Assembly: GCA_036510575.1 (NCBI GenBank)
Contig: DATCDR010000089.1
Location: 1 to 44,347 of the forward strand
Origin: DATCDR01 sp036510575
GTDB lineage: Bacteria > Actinomycetota > Acidimicrobiia > Acidimicrobiales > Bog-793
Length of the DNA stretch: 44,347 nt
Direction: 5' to 3'
A model generated the notes under the pieces. The model did not search any database and was not told the DNA's origin. It was given only the letters and a program-made list of their open reading frames with translations. Every line of letters starts with the position of its first letter. Position 1 is the first letter of the stretch. Positions 8,852 through 18,894 of the stretch are shown piece after piece. The position numbers were made by a program, and so were the translations under genes.

Positions 8852-8985
8852 TTAGCTTGGCTTACCCTCAGTTCTATCGGCAAAATCTGTGACTCAGCTG
8901 TCGAGTAGACGACAATCTGTTGAAGAATTCCTAAATATTTGCAACTCTCGTGCCGGTATTCTCCCGTCAAAAGAAATCGAACGGG

Positions 8986-10653
8986 TTACGCCGCGCTAGT
9001 AGTGCCCACCGCTTCGATGAGAGCGACGAGCGCGCCGTTGCCGTCACGGGACTCGAACTGTCGGACTCGCCAGGCCGCATCGGTATCCGGGAAGTCGGAG
9101 CGAAAATGTGCACCACGCGACTCCACCCGAGAATTTGCCATCTCAGCGAGCACCTGGGCGATGAGGAAGAGATTCATCGTCTCGAACTCGGCCTCCGAGC
9201 GCGGCTGGCCCGCCGTCTCGAGCTTTTGAGCGACAAAACTCGAAAGTGCCCCGAGGCCCCTGCCGTCACGGATAACCCCTGCATGCAGCACCATCTCGCG
9301 TCGAAGTGCTGCCCGGTCCGCGAGCGAGAGCGGGGGCTCGTCGAGTGCGAAATCTGACGCCTCGAAGGTTTGGGCCACGACAACTCCGGGTAGACGTACC
9401 TCAGCAGAGATCGCGGCCGCTGCTAGGCGGCCAAACACCGCTCCCTCGAGGAGTGAATTCGACGCGAGACGATTCGCTCCGTGTACCCCCGATGAGGCAA
9501 CCTCGCCGACCGCGAAGAGACCGCGGACCGTCGTTCTCCCGTCGAGGTCGGTCCAAACACCGCCCATCGTGTAGTGGCAGGCGGGCGAGATCGGGATCGG
9601 CTCTGTAACAGGATCGACACCATAGGATCGGGCGACGCCAAGGATCGTCGGGAAACGATGATTGAGTTGCTCCTCGCCGAGCCCGGTTGCGTCAAGGAAC
9701 AAGTGGTCGACTCCCGTCGCAACCATCGTCTCGAACACTCTCCGAGCGACCACATCGCGCGGCGCCAGATCTCCGAGCGGGTGGACGCCGTCCATCACCG
9801 ACCTGCCATCGGCGTCGACGATGTGTGCCCCTTCACCGCGCATCGCCTCGGAGAGCAGCGGGCGCGGGTCGGCGTCTACGAACAGCGTCGTCGGATGGAA
9901 CTGCACGAATTCGAGGTCGGCAAGTCTCGCTCCCGCACGGAGGGCCGCCGCGGCCCCGTCCCCGGTACACGACCGCGGCGCGGTCGTCTCGGCGAAGAGT
10001 TGACCGTAGCCGCCGCTCGCAATCACGACCGTGCCGCATCGGACGTAGCGCAACTGGCCGGCGACGAGCACGAGCGCCCCAGCGACACCGCCGCTCGCAT
10101 CGGTCAAAATGTCGACGAGGAAGCCCTGCTCGATCAGTCTGGTGTCGGAGCGCCGAACCCGCTCGAGCAGTGCGCGGACAATCTCTGCGCCGGTCGCGTC
10201 GCCGCCGGAGTGGACGACCCGGCGACGTGAGTGGCCGCCCTCCATCGTGAGCGCGAGACCGAGGCCCTCGAGATCGAGACGGACCCCGGAGGCTTCGAGG
10301 AAGGCAACCGCGTCGGGTGCCTCTTCGACAAGTACGCGCACGGCCGACTCGTCGCCGAGCCCTGCGCCGGCGATGATCGTGTCGCTCAGGTGGAACTCTG
10401 GACGGTCGCCGGCATCGATCGCCACGGCGACACCACCTTGGGCGTAGAGCGTCGAACCAAACCCGAGAGAGCCCTTCGTCATCAGCCCAGCGGAGGCATC
10501 GCCGACAAGTGACAGCGCGACCGTGAGTCCAGCGATACCTGACCCGACGATCAGTACGTCGAGATCATCCTTCGGTAGTTTCGCTAGATCGAACGTCGTT
10601 AGAAACCGCGGCGACGAGAGCGGCGAGACAACGGTCAAGGGAGCGACACTCAC
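8986..10653 (-). CDS. nadB: L-aspartate oxidase
   Basis: 555-aa flavoprotein that oxidises L-aspartate to iminoaspartate, the first step of de novo NAD synthesis. The N-terminal FAD dinucleotide-binding motif GSGIAGLTVALSL follows a short lead. The succinate dehydrogenase/fumarate reductase-type body includes LYAQGGVAVA, the active-site HYTMGGVWTD stretch, and HGANRLASNSLLEGAVFG with the catalytic Arg. The C-terminal helical domain ends at ALIEAVGTTSAA. The GTG start at 10653 overlaps the nadA stop (GTGA), so translation is coupled to nadA, which uses the unstable product. Confidence 0.97.
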   Translation of the reverse strand: MSVAPLTVVSPLSSPRFLTTFDLAKLPKDDLDVLIVGSGIAGLTVALSLVGDASAGLMTKGSLGFGSTLYAQGGVAVAIDAGDRPEFHLSDTIIAGAGLGDESAVRVLVEEAPDAVAFLEASGVRLDLEGLGLALTMEGGHSRRRVVHSGGDATGAEIVRALLERVRRSDTRLIEQGFLVDILTDASGGVAGALVLVAGQLRYVRCGTVVIASGGYGQLFAETTAPRSCTGDGAAAALRAGARLADLEFVQFHPTTLFVDADPRPLLSEAMRGEGAHIVDADGRSVMDGVHPLGDLAPRDVVARRVFETMVATGVDHLFLDATGLGEEQLNHRFPTILGVARSYGVDPVTEPIPISPACHYTMGGVWTDLDGRTTVRGLFAVGEVASSGVHGANRLASNSLLEGAVFGRLAAAAISAEVRLPGVVVAQTFEASDFALDEPPLSLADRAALRREMVLHAGVIRDGRGLGALSSFVAQKLETAGQPRSEAEFETMNLFLIAQVLAEMANSRVESRGAHFRSDFPDTDAAWRVRQFESRDGNGALVALIEAVGTTSAA

Positions 10654-11642
10654 TCGCCAGTCGAGGACGGCGAGCCGATCGCGATCATGCGTTGCACCGA
10701 GGCGAGCGCTCGCATCCGGGTCTCCTCGTCAACGGTCACTTCGAAGGTTCCCTCTCGGAGCGACGTGAGGAGGCGCTCTGGAGTCGTCATCTTCATGAAT
10801 CGACACACCGCTGCGGAGTTGACAGCCGAGAATGTGGCCCTCGGATTCGCATTCTGAAGCTGATGGATGATCCCCGTCTCAGTCGCCACGAGTGCCCGTC
10901 CGTCGCCAAGCTCTCGAGCAGCGTCGACCATCGAGCCCGTCGAGAGGATCTTCGTCCGTTCCGCGGGGAGATCACCCTTGCCGAGGAGGTACAGCGCGGT
11001 CGAGGTGCAGCCACACTCCGGATGGATGAACAGCGTCGCGTCCGGCTGCTCGGCGATCTTGTCCTTGAGCGAGGTCGGGTCGATCCCTGCATGGACGTGA
11101 CACTCACCGAGCCAGATCTCAAGGTGTCGCCCAGTCGTTCGAGCAACGTGACTACCGAGAAAGAAATCCGGCAGAAAGAGGATCTCGGCATCGCGCGGCA
11201 GCGACTCGACGACTTCGACGGCGTTGGAAGAAGTACAGCAGATATCCGACTCCGCCTTGACCGCTGCAGAGGTATTGACGTAGGCGACGACCGTCGCGCC
11301 GGGATGTTCTGCCTTCCACGCGATCAGCTGCTCGGCCGTGATCGAGTCGGCAAGGGAGCATCCGGCTTCTTTGGCAGGGAGCAATACCGTCCGGTCCGGC
11401 GCGAGGATCTTGGCCGTCTCCGCCATGAAATGCACGCCGCAAAAAACGATCGTCTTCGCGTCGCTCGATTCCGCGATCCTCGAGAGCGCCAGTGAGTCGC
11501 CCACGTGGTCGGCGACATCTTGGATCCACGGCAGTTGGTAGTTATGGGCGAGGATGACCGCTTCACGCTCCTTAGCAAGGCGACGGACCTCCCCAGCAAA
11601 GGACGTAAAACTAAGCGGTGCTGAAAGTGCTTCCGTCGTCAT
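10650..11642 (-). CDS. nadA: Quinolinate synthase
   Basis: 330-aa [4Fe-4S] enzyme that condenses iminoaspartate with dihydroxyacetone phosphate to quinolinate. Visible motifs are AHNYQLPWIQDVADHVGDSL near the N-terminus, Cys-containing CGVHFMAETAKIL, CTSSNAVEVVE and HPECGC, which match the three conserved cluster ligands of the family. It precedes nadB with a 4-bp overlap. No nadC follows; that gene must be elsewhere. A NrtR/NadQ-like regulator gene lies 117 bp upstream on the same strand, and a candidate operator lies between them. Confidence 0.97.
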   Translation of the reverse strand: MTTEALSAPLSFTSFAGEVRRLAKEREAVILAHNYQLPWIQDVADHVGDSLALSRIAESSDAKTIVFCGVHFMAETAKILAPDRTVLLPAKEAGCSLADSITAEQLIAWKAEHPGATVVAYVNTSAAVKAESDICCTSSNAVEVVESLPRDAEILFLPDFFLGSHVARTTGRHLEIWLGECHVHAGIDPTSLKDKIAEQPDATLFIHPECGCTSTALYLLGKGDLPAERTKILSTGSMVDAARELGDGRALVATETGIIHQLQNANPRATFSAVNSAAVCRFMKMTTPERLLTSLREGTFEVTVDEETRMRALASVQRMIAIGSPSSTGE

Positions 11643-11698
11643 CTGGCCATCACCCCAGAACCGTCCGCCGTGCCGTGCGCACCGCTGGATCGAACTTT

Positions 11699-11715
11699 AT
11701 ACTCACTGCGAGCAT
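11699..11715. promoter_or_regulatory. Candidate NAD-regulator operator upstream of nadA
   Basis: ATACTCACTGCGAGCAT is an imperfect 17-bp inverted repeat (6 of 8 pairs match around a central base) about 57 bp before nadA. On the minus strand it ends in TATAAA-like sequence that could be the nadA -10 element, so bound repressor would block the promoter. The half-site layout ATACTC-N5-GAG recurs upstream of the adjacent regulator gene at 12857. Confidence 0.45.
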
Positions 11716-11759
11716 TTACCTAGATTAGCCCGCGGACGGGACGGTCCGGCAAAGGGAAT

Positions 11760-12803
11760 CTAGCGAGGGAAGCGCCTCGGCAACGTCACCCCTGGAGCTG
11801 GTCGTTCGCGAAGCACCTCACGTCGAAAACGGAAGAGCTCCGCCGGCCTCCCCCTTGGCGGAGCGTCGAGCTCGCCGGTCCGCTCGACGAGTTGGGCCTG
11901 CTCGACGAGGCGGCGAAAGTTCGACTTGTGCAATCCCATCCCCGAGAGCGCCTCGACGACCCGTTGGAGTGCGAGAAGTGTGAACGCCTCGGGCAGGAGC
12001 TCGAATACGACGGGTCGATACGAGAGCTTGCCGCGCAGTCGCTCGAGGGATGCCGCCACAATTCTGCGATGATCGAGCGGCATCGCAGAGCCTGACGACA
12101 TCGAGAGTTGCGCGTCCTTTGCGGACGGCTTCGCTTCTGCAACAAGGCCGGCGTCATAGAGCAGCTCGTAGCGCGAAAGGACGCGGTTCGGATCCCACGT
12201 CATCGCACCGAGCCCGAAGGCGATCTCCACTCGGTCGCGCCGCGCAGACTGAACACTCGGGCTCGTCCCAGCAGCCGCCCACTCACCAAGACCTGGAGCG
12301 ATCACAGCGTCGATGACCGCCGGACGACCTGTCCGCCAGTCCTCCCACGGCAGGTACGTGTAGATCGGACGCCAGGCAGGACTTCCCTGACCGAAGACCT
12401 CCACCTGGCGCGCCAAGGCGAGATATGCGATCGAGAGCAGCCGACGTTGACCATCCGCGTCGCGATCGCGATCGCCAAAGGTGTAGAGCTGCTCGATGTA
12501 GCCGAGATCCAACCCGGTCTGTTCACGCACCCAACGACGAAGCCCAAGCTCGAGCGTTCGATCTCCGATCGAGTCGAGCGATCCGGACGGCAGGTAGTCG
12601 AGCGATTCGACGCTCACCGCATCCCGGGCGGCGACGACCTCTGGCCTGATCGTGAGAATGCGCGGCGTCTCATCGGTTACCGCAACGATGACGGCGTTCA
12701 GTCCGACCTCGATCGGTGATGCGACCGCTGGTCCCTCTCGCGACTTCGAAGGCACGATCGTGACTGTAGGACCTTTCAGCCAGGCATCAGATCTGCCGAG
12801 CAT
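11760..12803 (-). CDS. Nudix-related NAD biosynthesis regulator (NrtR/NadQ-like)
   Basis: 347-aa protein with an N-terminal Nudix-like domain and a C-terminal winged helix. The Nudix box is degenerate: the region around GSLDSIGDRTLELGLRRWV ends in REQTGLDLG, keeping the RE pair but lacking the metal-binding EE, so hydrolysis is unlikely. The C-terminus has the NrtR-type signature KSNFRRLVEQAQLVERTGEL and GRPAELFRF. At 347 aa it is longer than a typical NrtR (about 220-240 aa) and closer to the NadQ group described in alphaproteobacteria. The family senses NAD metabolites and represses nad genes, which fits its place just upstream of nadA-nadB. No Shine-Dalgarno is seen before the ATG at 12803; a shorter start is possible. 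Confidence 0.85.
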   Translation of the reverse strand: MLGRSDAWLKGPTVTIVPSKSREGPAVASPIEVGLNAVIVAVTDETPRILTIRPEVVAARDAVSVESLDYLPSGSLDSIGDRTLELGLRRWVREQTGLDLGYIEQLYTFGDRDRDADGQRRLLSIAYLALARQVEVFGQGSPAWRPIYTYLPWEDWRTGRPAVIDAVIAPGLGEWAAAGTSPSVQSARRDRVEIAFGLGAMTWDPNRVLSRYELLYDAGLVAEAKPSAKDAQLSMSSGSAMPLDHRRIVAASLERLRGKLSYRPVVFELLPEAFTLLALQRVVEALSGMGLHKSNFRRLVEQAQLVERTGELDAPPRGRPAELFRFRREVLRERPAPGVTLPRRFPR

Positions 12804-12849
12804 GGGACTTTAATCATTAAATAAGATGGAAATCATCTATTAGAACTGT

Positions 12850-12873
12850 TTGACATATACTCGAAAGGAGATC
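12850..12873. promoter_or_regulatory. Candidate promoter element and second NAD-regulator operator
   Basis: TTGACA (12850-12855) is a consensus -35 on the plus strand, 64 bp before the small ORF at 12919; the matching -10 is weak. ATACTCGAAAGGAG (12857-12870) directly follows and shares the ATACTC-N5-GAG layout of the site before nadA. It lies 54 bp upstream of the regulator start, so it could serve autoregulation. The 12804-12918 gap is clearly AT-richer than its surroundings. Confidence 0.35.
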
Positions 12874-12918
12874 AAAGTAGGCCAAGAAGAAAACGAACGA
12901 ATAGAAAAGGAGCAGCCC

Positions 12919-13077
12919 ATGGACTACGGAGACAATGAGCTTTCAAGATTCCTCTACGGAAGTCGCTCAGCCGTGCGCAGCCCCGACTACGAGGGCCTGA
13001 CCTACGACGTCGAGCGTCGCCTCTCCTGGCCGACGATCGGCCGTGCGCTCCGCTCGGTGGTTCGAAAGATCCGCTAA
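12919..13077 (+). CDS. Small basic hypothetical protein
   Basis: 52-aa ORF starting MDYGDNELSRFLYGSRSAV, with AAAAGGAG ending 6 nt before the ATG. The frame is open further upstream, but the lead region is AT-rich and unlike coding sequence. The product is rich in Arg and ends in GRALRSVVRKIR; no domain is recognised and no membrane helix is seen. It is divergent from the NAD regulator and lies 65 bp before the F420-type oxidoreductase. The ribosome site makes it a reasonable gene; function unknown. Confidence 0.5.
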   Translation: MDYGDNELSRFLYGSRSAVRSPDYEGLTYDVERRLSWPTIGRALRSVVRKIR

Positions 13078-13142
13078 CGCGGACCCCTCGCCGAGAGAGG
13101 CCTCCACAGGCGCGAGCGCACCCGCGGTGGTAGAAGTACGCC

Positions 13143-14009
13143 ATGAAAATTGGCGTGATCTTTCCCCAGACTGAGATCGGCGAGGGCCGAGAAGGACTTC
13201 GTCGGTATGCAAGCGGCGTGGAGTCGCTCGGCTTTGCGCACATCCTCGCCTACGACCACGTTCTCGGTGCCGATCCAGAGGTCCACTCCCCTTGGCCCGG
13301 TGCCTATGACATCGACACCACCTTCCACGAGGTCTTCGTCCTCTTTGGCCACCTGAGCGCGATCTGCTCGCTCGAGTTGGTCTCTGGAATCATCATCTTG
13401 CCGCAACGCCAGACCGCGCTGGTCGCCAAACAGGCCGCTGAGGTCGACATTCTGACCGGTGGCCACTTCCGGCTCGGCGTCGGTCTCGGATGGAACAGCG
13501 TCGAATACGAAGCGCTCGGCAAGGACTTCCACACGCGAGGCCGGCGCCTCTCCGAGCAGGTTCAACTGATCCGCAAACTGACGAACGAACGATCCGTCAG
13601 CTTCAAGGGGGTCCATGAGACCGTGACCGGAGCCGGCATCTCCCCCCTTCCGGTGCAGCGACCCTTGCCGATCTGGTTCGGGGCGAACACGCCTCCGGCA
13701 CTTCGCCGAGCCGGGCGCGTCGCTGACGGTTGGTTCCCGCAGGCGCAACCGGGCGCCGGCCTAGAAGAGGCCAAGGCCATCGTGACCGAGGCGGCAAGAG
13801 GGGCGCGACGAGATCCGACGACGATCGGCATGGAAGGTCGCCTGACGATCGATCCTGCAAACCTCGACCAACTGGCCGAAGGTCTCGAGGCTTGGGAGCG
13901 CGCCGGCGCCACCCACGTCACGCTCAACACGATGCGCCTCGGTCTCGACGGCGTCGAAGCGCATCTTGAAGTGCTTGGGGCAGCTGCGAAACTCTGCGAC
14001 CTGCGCTAA
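13143..14009 (+). CDS. LLM-class (luciferase-like) F420-dependent oxidoreductase
   Basis: 288-aa TIM-barrel protein of the bacterial luciferase-like superfamily. The N-terminal strand MKIGVIFPQTEIGEG, the SIIILPQRQ-like region (seen as SGIIILPQRQTALVAKQAAE), the GHFRLGVGLGWNSVEYEALG motif and GRVADGWFP are typical of the actinobacterial F420-dependent subgroup. These enzymes use reduced F420 or FMN to reduce or oxidise varied substrates; the substrate here is unknown. A hairpin followed by a T-run lies just after the stop. Confidence 0.9.
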   Translation: MKIGVIFPQTEIGEGREGLRRYASGVESLGFAHILAYDHVLGADPEVHSPWPGAYDIDTTFHEVFVLFGHLSAICSLELVSGIIILPQRQTALVAKQAAEVDILTGGHFRLGVGLGWNSVEYEALGKDFHTRGRRLSEQVQLIRKLTNERSVSFKGVHETVTGAGISPLPVQRPLPIWFGANTPPALRRAGRVADGWFPQAQPGAGLEEAKAIVTEAARGARRDPTTIGMEGRLTIDPANLDQLAEGLEAWERAGATHVTLNTMRLGLDGVEAHLEVLGAAAKLCDLR

Positions 14010-14019
14010 CCGACGACAA

Positions 14020-14050
14020 AGCGAAAGTCGTTCGCTAAGCTAAGCTTTTT
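14020..14050 (+). terminator. Hairpin plus T-run after LLM oxidoreductase gene
   Basis: AGCGAA (14020-14025) and TTCGCT (14031-14036) form a perfect 6-bp stem with a 5-nt loop, followed by a second small palindrome (AAGCTAAGCTT) running into TTTTT. An intrinsic terminator is plausible. It ends only 3 nt before the annotated MFS start, which suggests that gene may begin downstream or be read through. Confidence 0.45.
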
Positions 14051-14053
14051 GTC

Positions 14054-15529
14054 GTGAGCCGCAGCTCAGCAAATTTGCGACATCGACGCCAAGCTCAGCT
14101 GGCGACACCGGCAGACGCCACCCCGCCGACAGGTGCCCCAGCAGCGACGACAGTGACCGACGGGGATGAAGGGAACGTCCGCCGCCGCTGGGCGATCTTC
14201 GCTGTCGTCTCGATGGCGCTTTTGATGGGCTCGATTGATCAGACCATCGTCGCCACCGCGCTTCCCCGGCTGCAACATGACCTCCACACCTCGGTCAACT
14301 GGAGCGGATGGACGATCACCGCCTACCAGCTCGGCGCAGTATTGACACTGCCGGTCGCGGGCAGGATCGCAGATCTTTACGGACGAAGGAAAGTCTTCAT
14401 GATCTGCGTCGTCATCTTCACGACGTCCTCGCTCCTTTGTGGCATGTCGACCTCGATCTACATGCTCGTTCCACTCCGCGCGGTCCAGGCGATCGGCGGT
14501 GGGGCCTTCATGCCGTCGGCGAGCGGCATCGTCTCGGAGAGCTTCGGGAAGGACCGCGACCGGGCAATCGGGATGTTCACCAGCATCTTCCCGCTCGGCG
14601 CGCTCATCGGCCCTGTGCTTGGCGGCATCATCACGCAGGACTGGTCGTGGCGGGGGATCTTCTTCATCAACATCCCGATCGGCGTGCTGCTCGTGATACT
14701 TGGACTGCGTATCCTGCCCGGCTCGGCGCCGCGGGCTGCCAAGCGTCCCGACCTCGCCGGCACCGCCCTCCTCGGCGTCTTGTTGATCTCGGCGATGTAC
14801 GGCATCACCTCGCTCGGTAGCGGGAAGGAGAGCGTCATCTCGGTCCCGTTCCTCGTCCCGGAGTTGATCGCGGTGATCTTCGCGGCGTTGTTGTCACGCC
14901 AGATGCGACACGCCGAGAACCCGATCATCCCGATCAGACTGCTTCGCGAACGCCACTTTGCAACGATGAACCTGATCGCACTCCTCTACGGCGGGACCGC
15001 GCTCGGATTCGCCACCCTGGTCCCGCTGTTCGCGCACGACCGCTACCACATAGAGATCTTCCAGGCTGGCACCGTCTTGACCGCCCGAGCGATCGGGGCC
15101 GTCGCAGTCGCGAGCATCACTTCGTTCATGTTGAGACGGATCGGCTATCGGATCCCGATGGTCGTCGGGTTCGCGCTCGGAGCCGCTGGCCTCGAACTGC
15201 TCTCGATCGCACCCCATGGTCTCTCGACGTACTTCTGGCTTGCCTTCGCGGCGATGATCCTTGGTCTAGGAGGCGGCATCTCCGCGCCGGCGACCAACAA
15301 CGCGATCCTCTCGTTCGCGCCCGACCAGGTCGCCTCGATCTCCGGTCTTCGCGGTATGTTCCGCCAGGTCGGCGGAATGATCACGATCTCGGTGACCACC
15401 GCGATCGTGGCCAGAAGCGGCAACGAGGGCGTCGCGCTCGGTCACGCGTTCACGTTATTTGCGCTCGTCATCCTCCTTATCGCCATCCCACTCGTCTTCA
15501 CCGTGCCCTCGCGACGGGGGACCTGGTAA
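14054..15529 (+). CDS. MFS drug:H+ antiporter, DHA2 (14-TMS) family
   Basis: 491-aa membrane transporter of the EmrB/QacA type. After a hydrophilic lead of about 50 residues comes the first helix (RRRWAIFAVVSMALLMGSID), followed by DQTIVATALPRLQ, which is a hallmark of the group. Motif A reads GRIADLYGRRKVFM and motif C sits in LGALIGPVLGGIITQDWSWR. The length fits 14 helices. It would export hydrophobic or cationic compounds; the substrate is unknown. The GTG at 14054 has no ribosome site and lies right behind a hairpin; a later GTG near 14153, just before TDGDEGNVRRRW, is an alternative start. Confidence 0.9.
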   Translation: MSRSSANLRHRRQAQLATPADATPPTGAPAATTVTDGDEGNVRRRWAIFAVVSMALLMGSIDQTIVATALPRLQHDLHTSVNWSGWTITAYQLGAVLTLPVAGRIADLYGRRKVFMICVVIFTTSSLLCGMSTSIYMLVPLRAVQAIGGGAFMPSASGIVSESFGKDRDRAIGMFTSIFPLGALIGPVLGGIITQDWSWRGIFFINIPIGVLLVILGLRILPGSAPRAAKRPDLAGTALLGVLLISAMYGITSLGSGKESVISVPFLVPELIAVIFAALLSRQMRHAENPIIPIRLLRERHFATMNLIALLYGGTALGFATLVPLFAHDRYHIEIFQAGTVLTARAIGAVAVASITSFMLRRIGYRIPMVVGFALGAAGLELLSIAPHGLSTYFWLAFAAMILGLGGGISAPATNNAILSFAPDQVASISGLRGMFRQVGGMITISVTTAIVARSGNEGVALGHAFTLFALVILLIAIPLVFTVPSRRGTW

Positions 15530-15553
15530 ACGAGGCCGACGAGCGGCGCTCGA

Positions 15554-16141
15554 CTAAAAGACCGTCGAGAAGCCAGGAGGCAGCGGCACCCTGAAGGTAG
15601 CAAGGGTGGTCGAGATCGTGGCGTAGAAGCCGACGAGGAAGACCAGGTCGACCAATACCTCGAGACCGAGAGCCGCCACCCCCTCCGCGTAGTCGGCGTC
15701 GTCGAGGTCCCGTTTCGTTACGAGCTCGTTCGCGAGCCTGCGGGCCAAAGTCTCGTCTGGCTCGAGCCCGGTCGCGACTGCTCCGGTTCGTATCGCGTCG
15801 AGATCCTCCTCGGAGATGCCGAGCCCTTGTGCGATCGCGGCATGTGCGAACCACTCAAACTCGCTTCGGCACGTCGCGGCGACCTCGCAGATGGCAACCT
15901 CGCGCATTCGCCCCGGGATGACCGAGCGGTAACGAAGAGCGACACCGAGCTCACTCAGCACAGCACCTACCACCGGCTCGTGGATCATCGCGTTGAACGG
16001 CCCGTAGAGGCGCCCCTCTTCGTCGGTCATCGGGAAGGCGCGCGTCTGGGCTCGCGGCCCCCCGGTGATGGACTCGTGCAGTGCCGCCTGGGTCTCGTCG
16101 AGATCGGCGAGCGTCAGCCAAGGTAGTCGTCCGGTTTCCAT
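15554..16141 (-). CDS. Carboxymuconolactone decarboxylase/AhpD-like family protein
   Basis: 195-aa helical protein of the CMD family. The core reads RMREVAICEVAATCRSEFEW then FAHAAIAQGLG, with the conserved Glu and His, but lacks the CxxC of true AhpD, so a peroxidase-partner thiol role is unlikely; it is nearer to the decarboxylase-like, function-unknown subgroup. Start ATG at 16141 (METGRLPWL) has AAAGGAG just upstream. It is 25 bp downstream of a GNAT acetyltransferase gene on the same strand, probably one operon. Confidence 0.85.
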   Translation of the reverse strand: METGRLPWLTLADLDETQAALHESITGGPRAQTRAFPMTDEEGRLYGPFNAMIHEPVVGAVLSELGVALRYRSVIPGRMREVAICEVAATCRSEFEWFAHAAIAQGLGISEEDLDAIRTGAVATGLEPDETLARRLANELVTKRDLDDADYAEGVAALGLEVLVDLVFLVGFYATISTTLATFRVPLPPGFSTVF

Positions 16142-16166
16142 CAGTTCTCCTTTGTTTGCTTGAGTT

Positions 16167-16769
16167 CTATCTGCTTGTCGCCTGGGCGTCTCGCCCGACG
16201 AAACGGTGGTAGATAACGGCGTCCTCACCGTCTACCGCCGCGGGCACCACGCCGACCTCTTGCCACCCGAGCTCGGTGTACATCGCCCGAGCGGGATTGG
16301 ACGAAAAGACCAAGTTGAACTGGATCGCGTCAAAGCCGACGATCGGGGCGCGCACGATCGAATCGCTCACCAAGAGACGGCCGAGGCCTTTGGAGCGAAA
16401 CCCAGGTGCGACGACGTAGCCCGCGTTCGCGATGTGTGCCGCGCGGCCGGGAAAATTTGGCTTCAGGTAGTACCCACCGGCGACGCTGCCATCGATTCTC
16501 GCCACGACCACGATGGTCACAGGCTCGACAAACGTCTGGTCATAGCCCTGACGCGTGAGCGGCGCCGCGTGCGGGTAGCCCTCGCCAGCAGCGACCACGC
16601 CGGCGAAGATCGGGAATAGCTCGTCGTGCTCGTGGCTGGCGATCGGACCGACCTCGACGGCGGTGCCGTCACTTCCTCGAGCGGCATACGACGAGGATGC
16701 GCTGGTGACCAAGTCCTCGTTTCCCAAATCCGCTCCGCCTCTCTCCCGGTTCAACACTTCGACGGTCAC
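16167..16769 (-). CDS. GNAT family N-acetyltransferase
   Basis: 200-aa GNAT protein. The acetyl-CoA binding motif A is visible as YVVAPGFRSKGLGRLLVSDS (R/Q-x-x-G-x-G type). The late strand and loop ARAMYTELGWQEVG are also typical, and a predicted strand before motif A reads IDGSVAGGYYLKPN. The acetyl acceptor is unknown. The GTG start at 16769 has no clear ribosome site. It is upstream of the CMD-like gene and divergent from acetyl-CoA synthetase. Confidence 0.85.
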   Translation of the reverse strand: MTVEVLNRERGGADLGNEDLVTSASSSYAARGSDGTAVEVGPIASHEHDELFPIFAGVVAAGEGYPHAAPLTRQGYDQTFVEPVTIVVVARIDGSVAGGYYLKPNFPGRAAHIANAGYVVAPGFRSKGLGRLLVSDSIVRAPIVGFDAIQFNLVFSSNPARAMYTELGWQEVGVVPAAVDGEDAVIYHRFVGRDAQATSR

Positions 16770-16871
16770 ATCGCGACCGCTTCTGGCGACGACCTCCTAC
16801 GCTGGTCATCGCCAGAGCCTGGTGATGGCAGAGTGTATGACCGGCAGGTGGCCAGATGACGGGGGTGTTCG

Positions 16872-18851
<1,980 letters not shown>

Positions 18852-18894
18852 GCACGACTCTTCAGCAGAATTGGCCAAAGTTGCTCAGAAAGAC

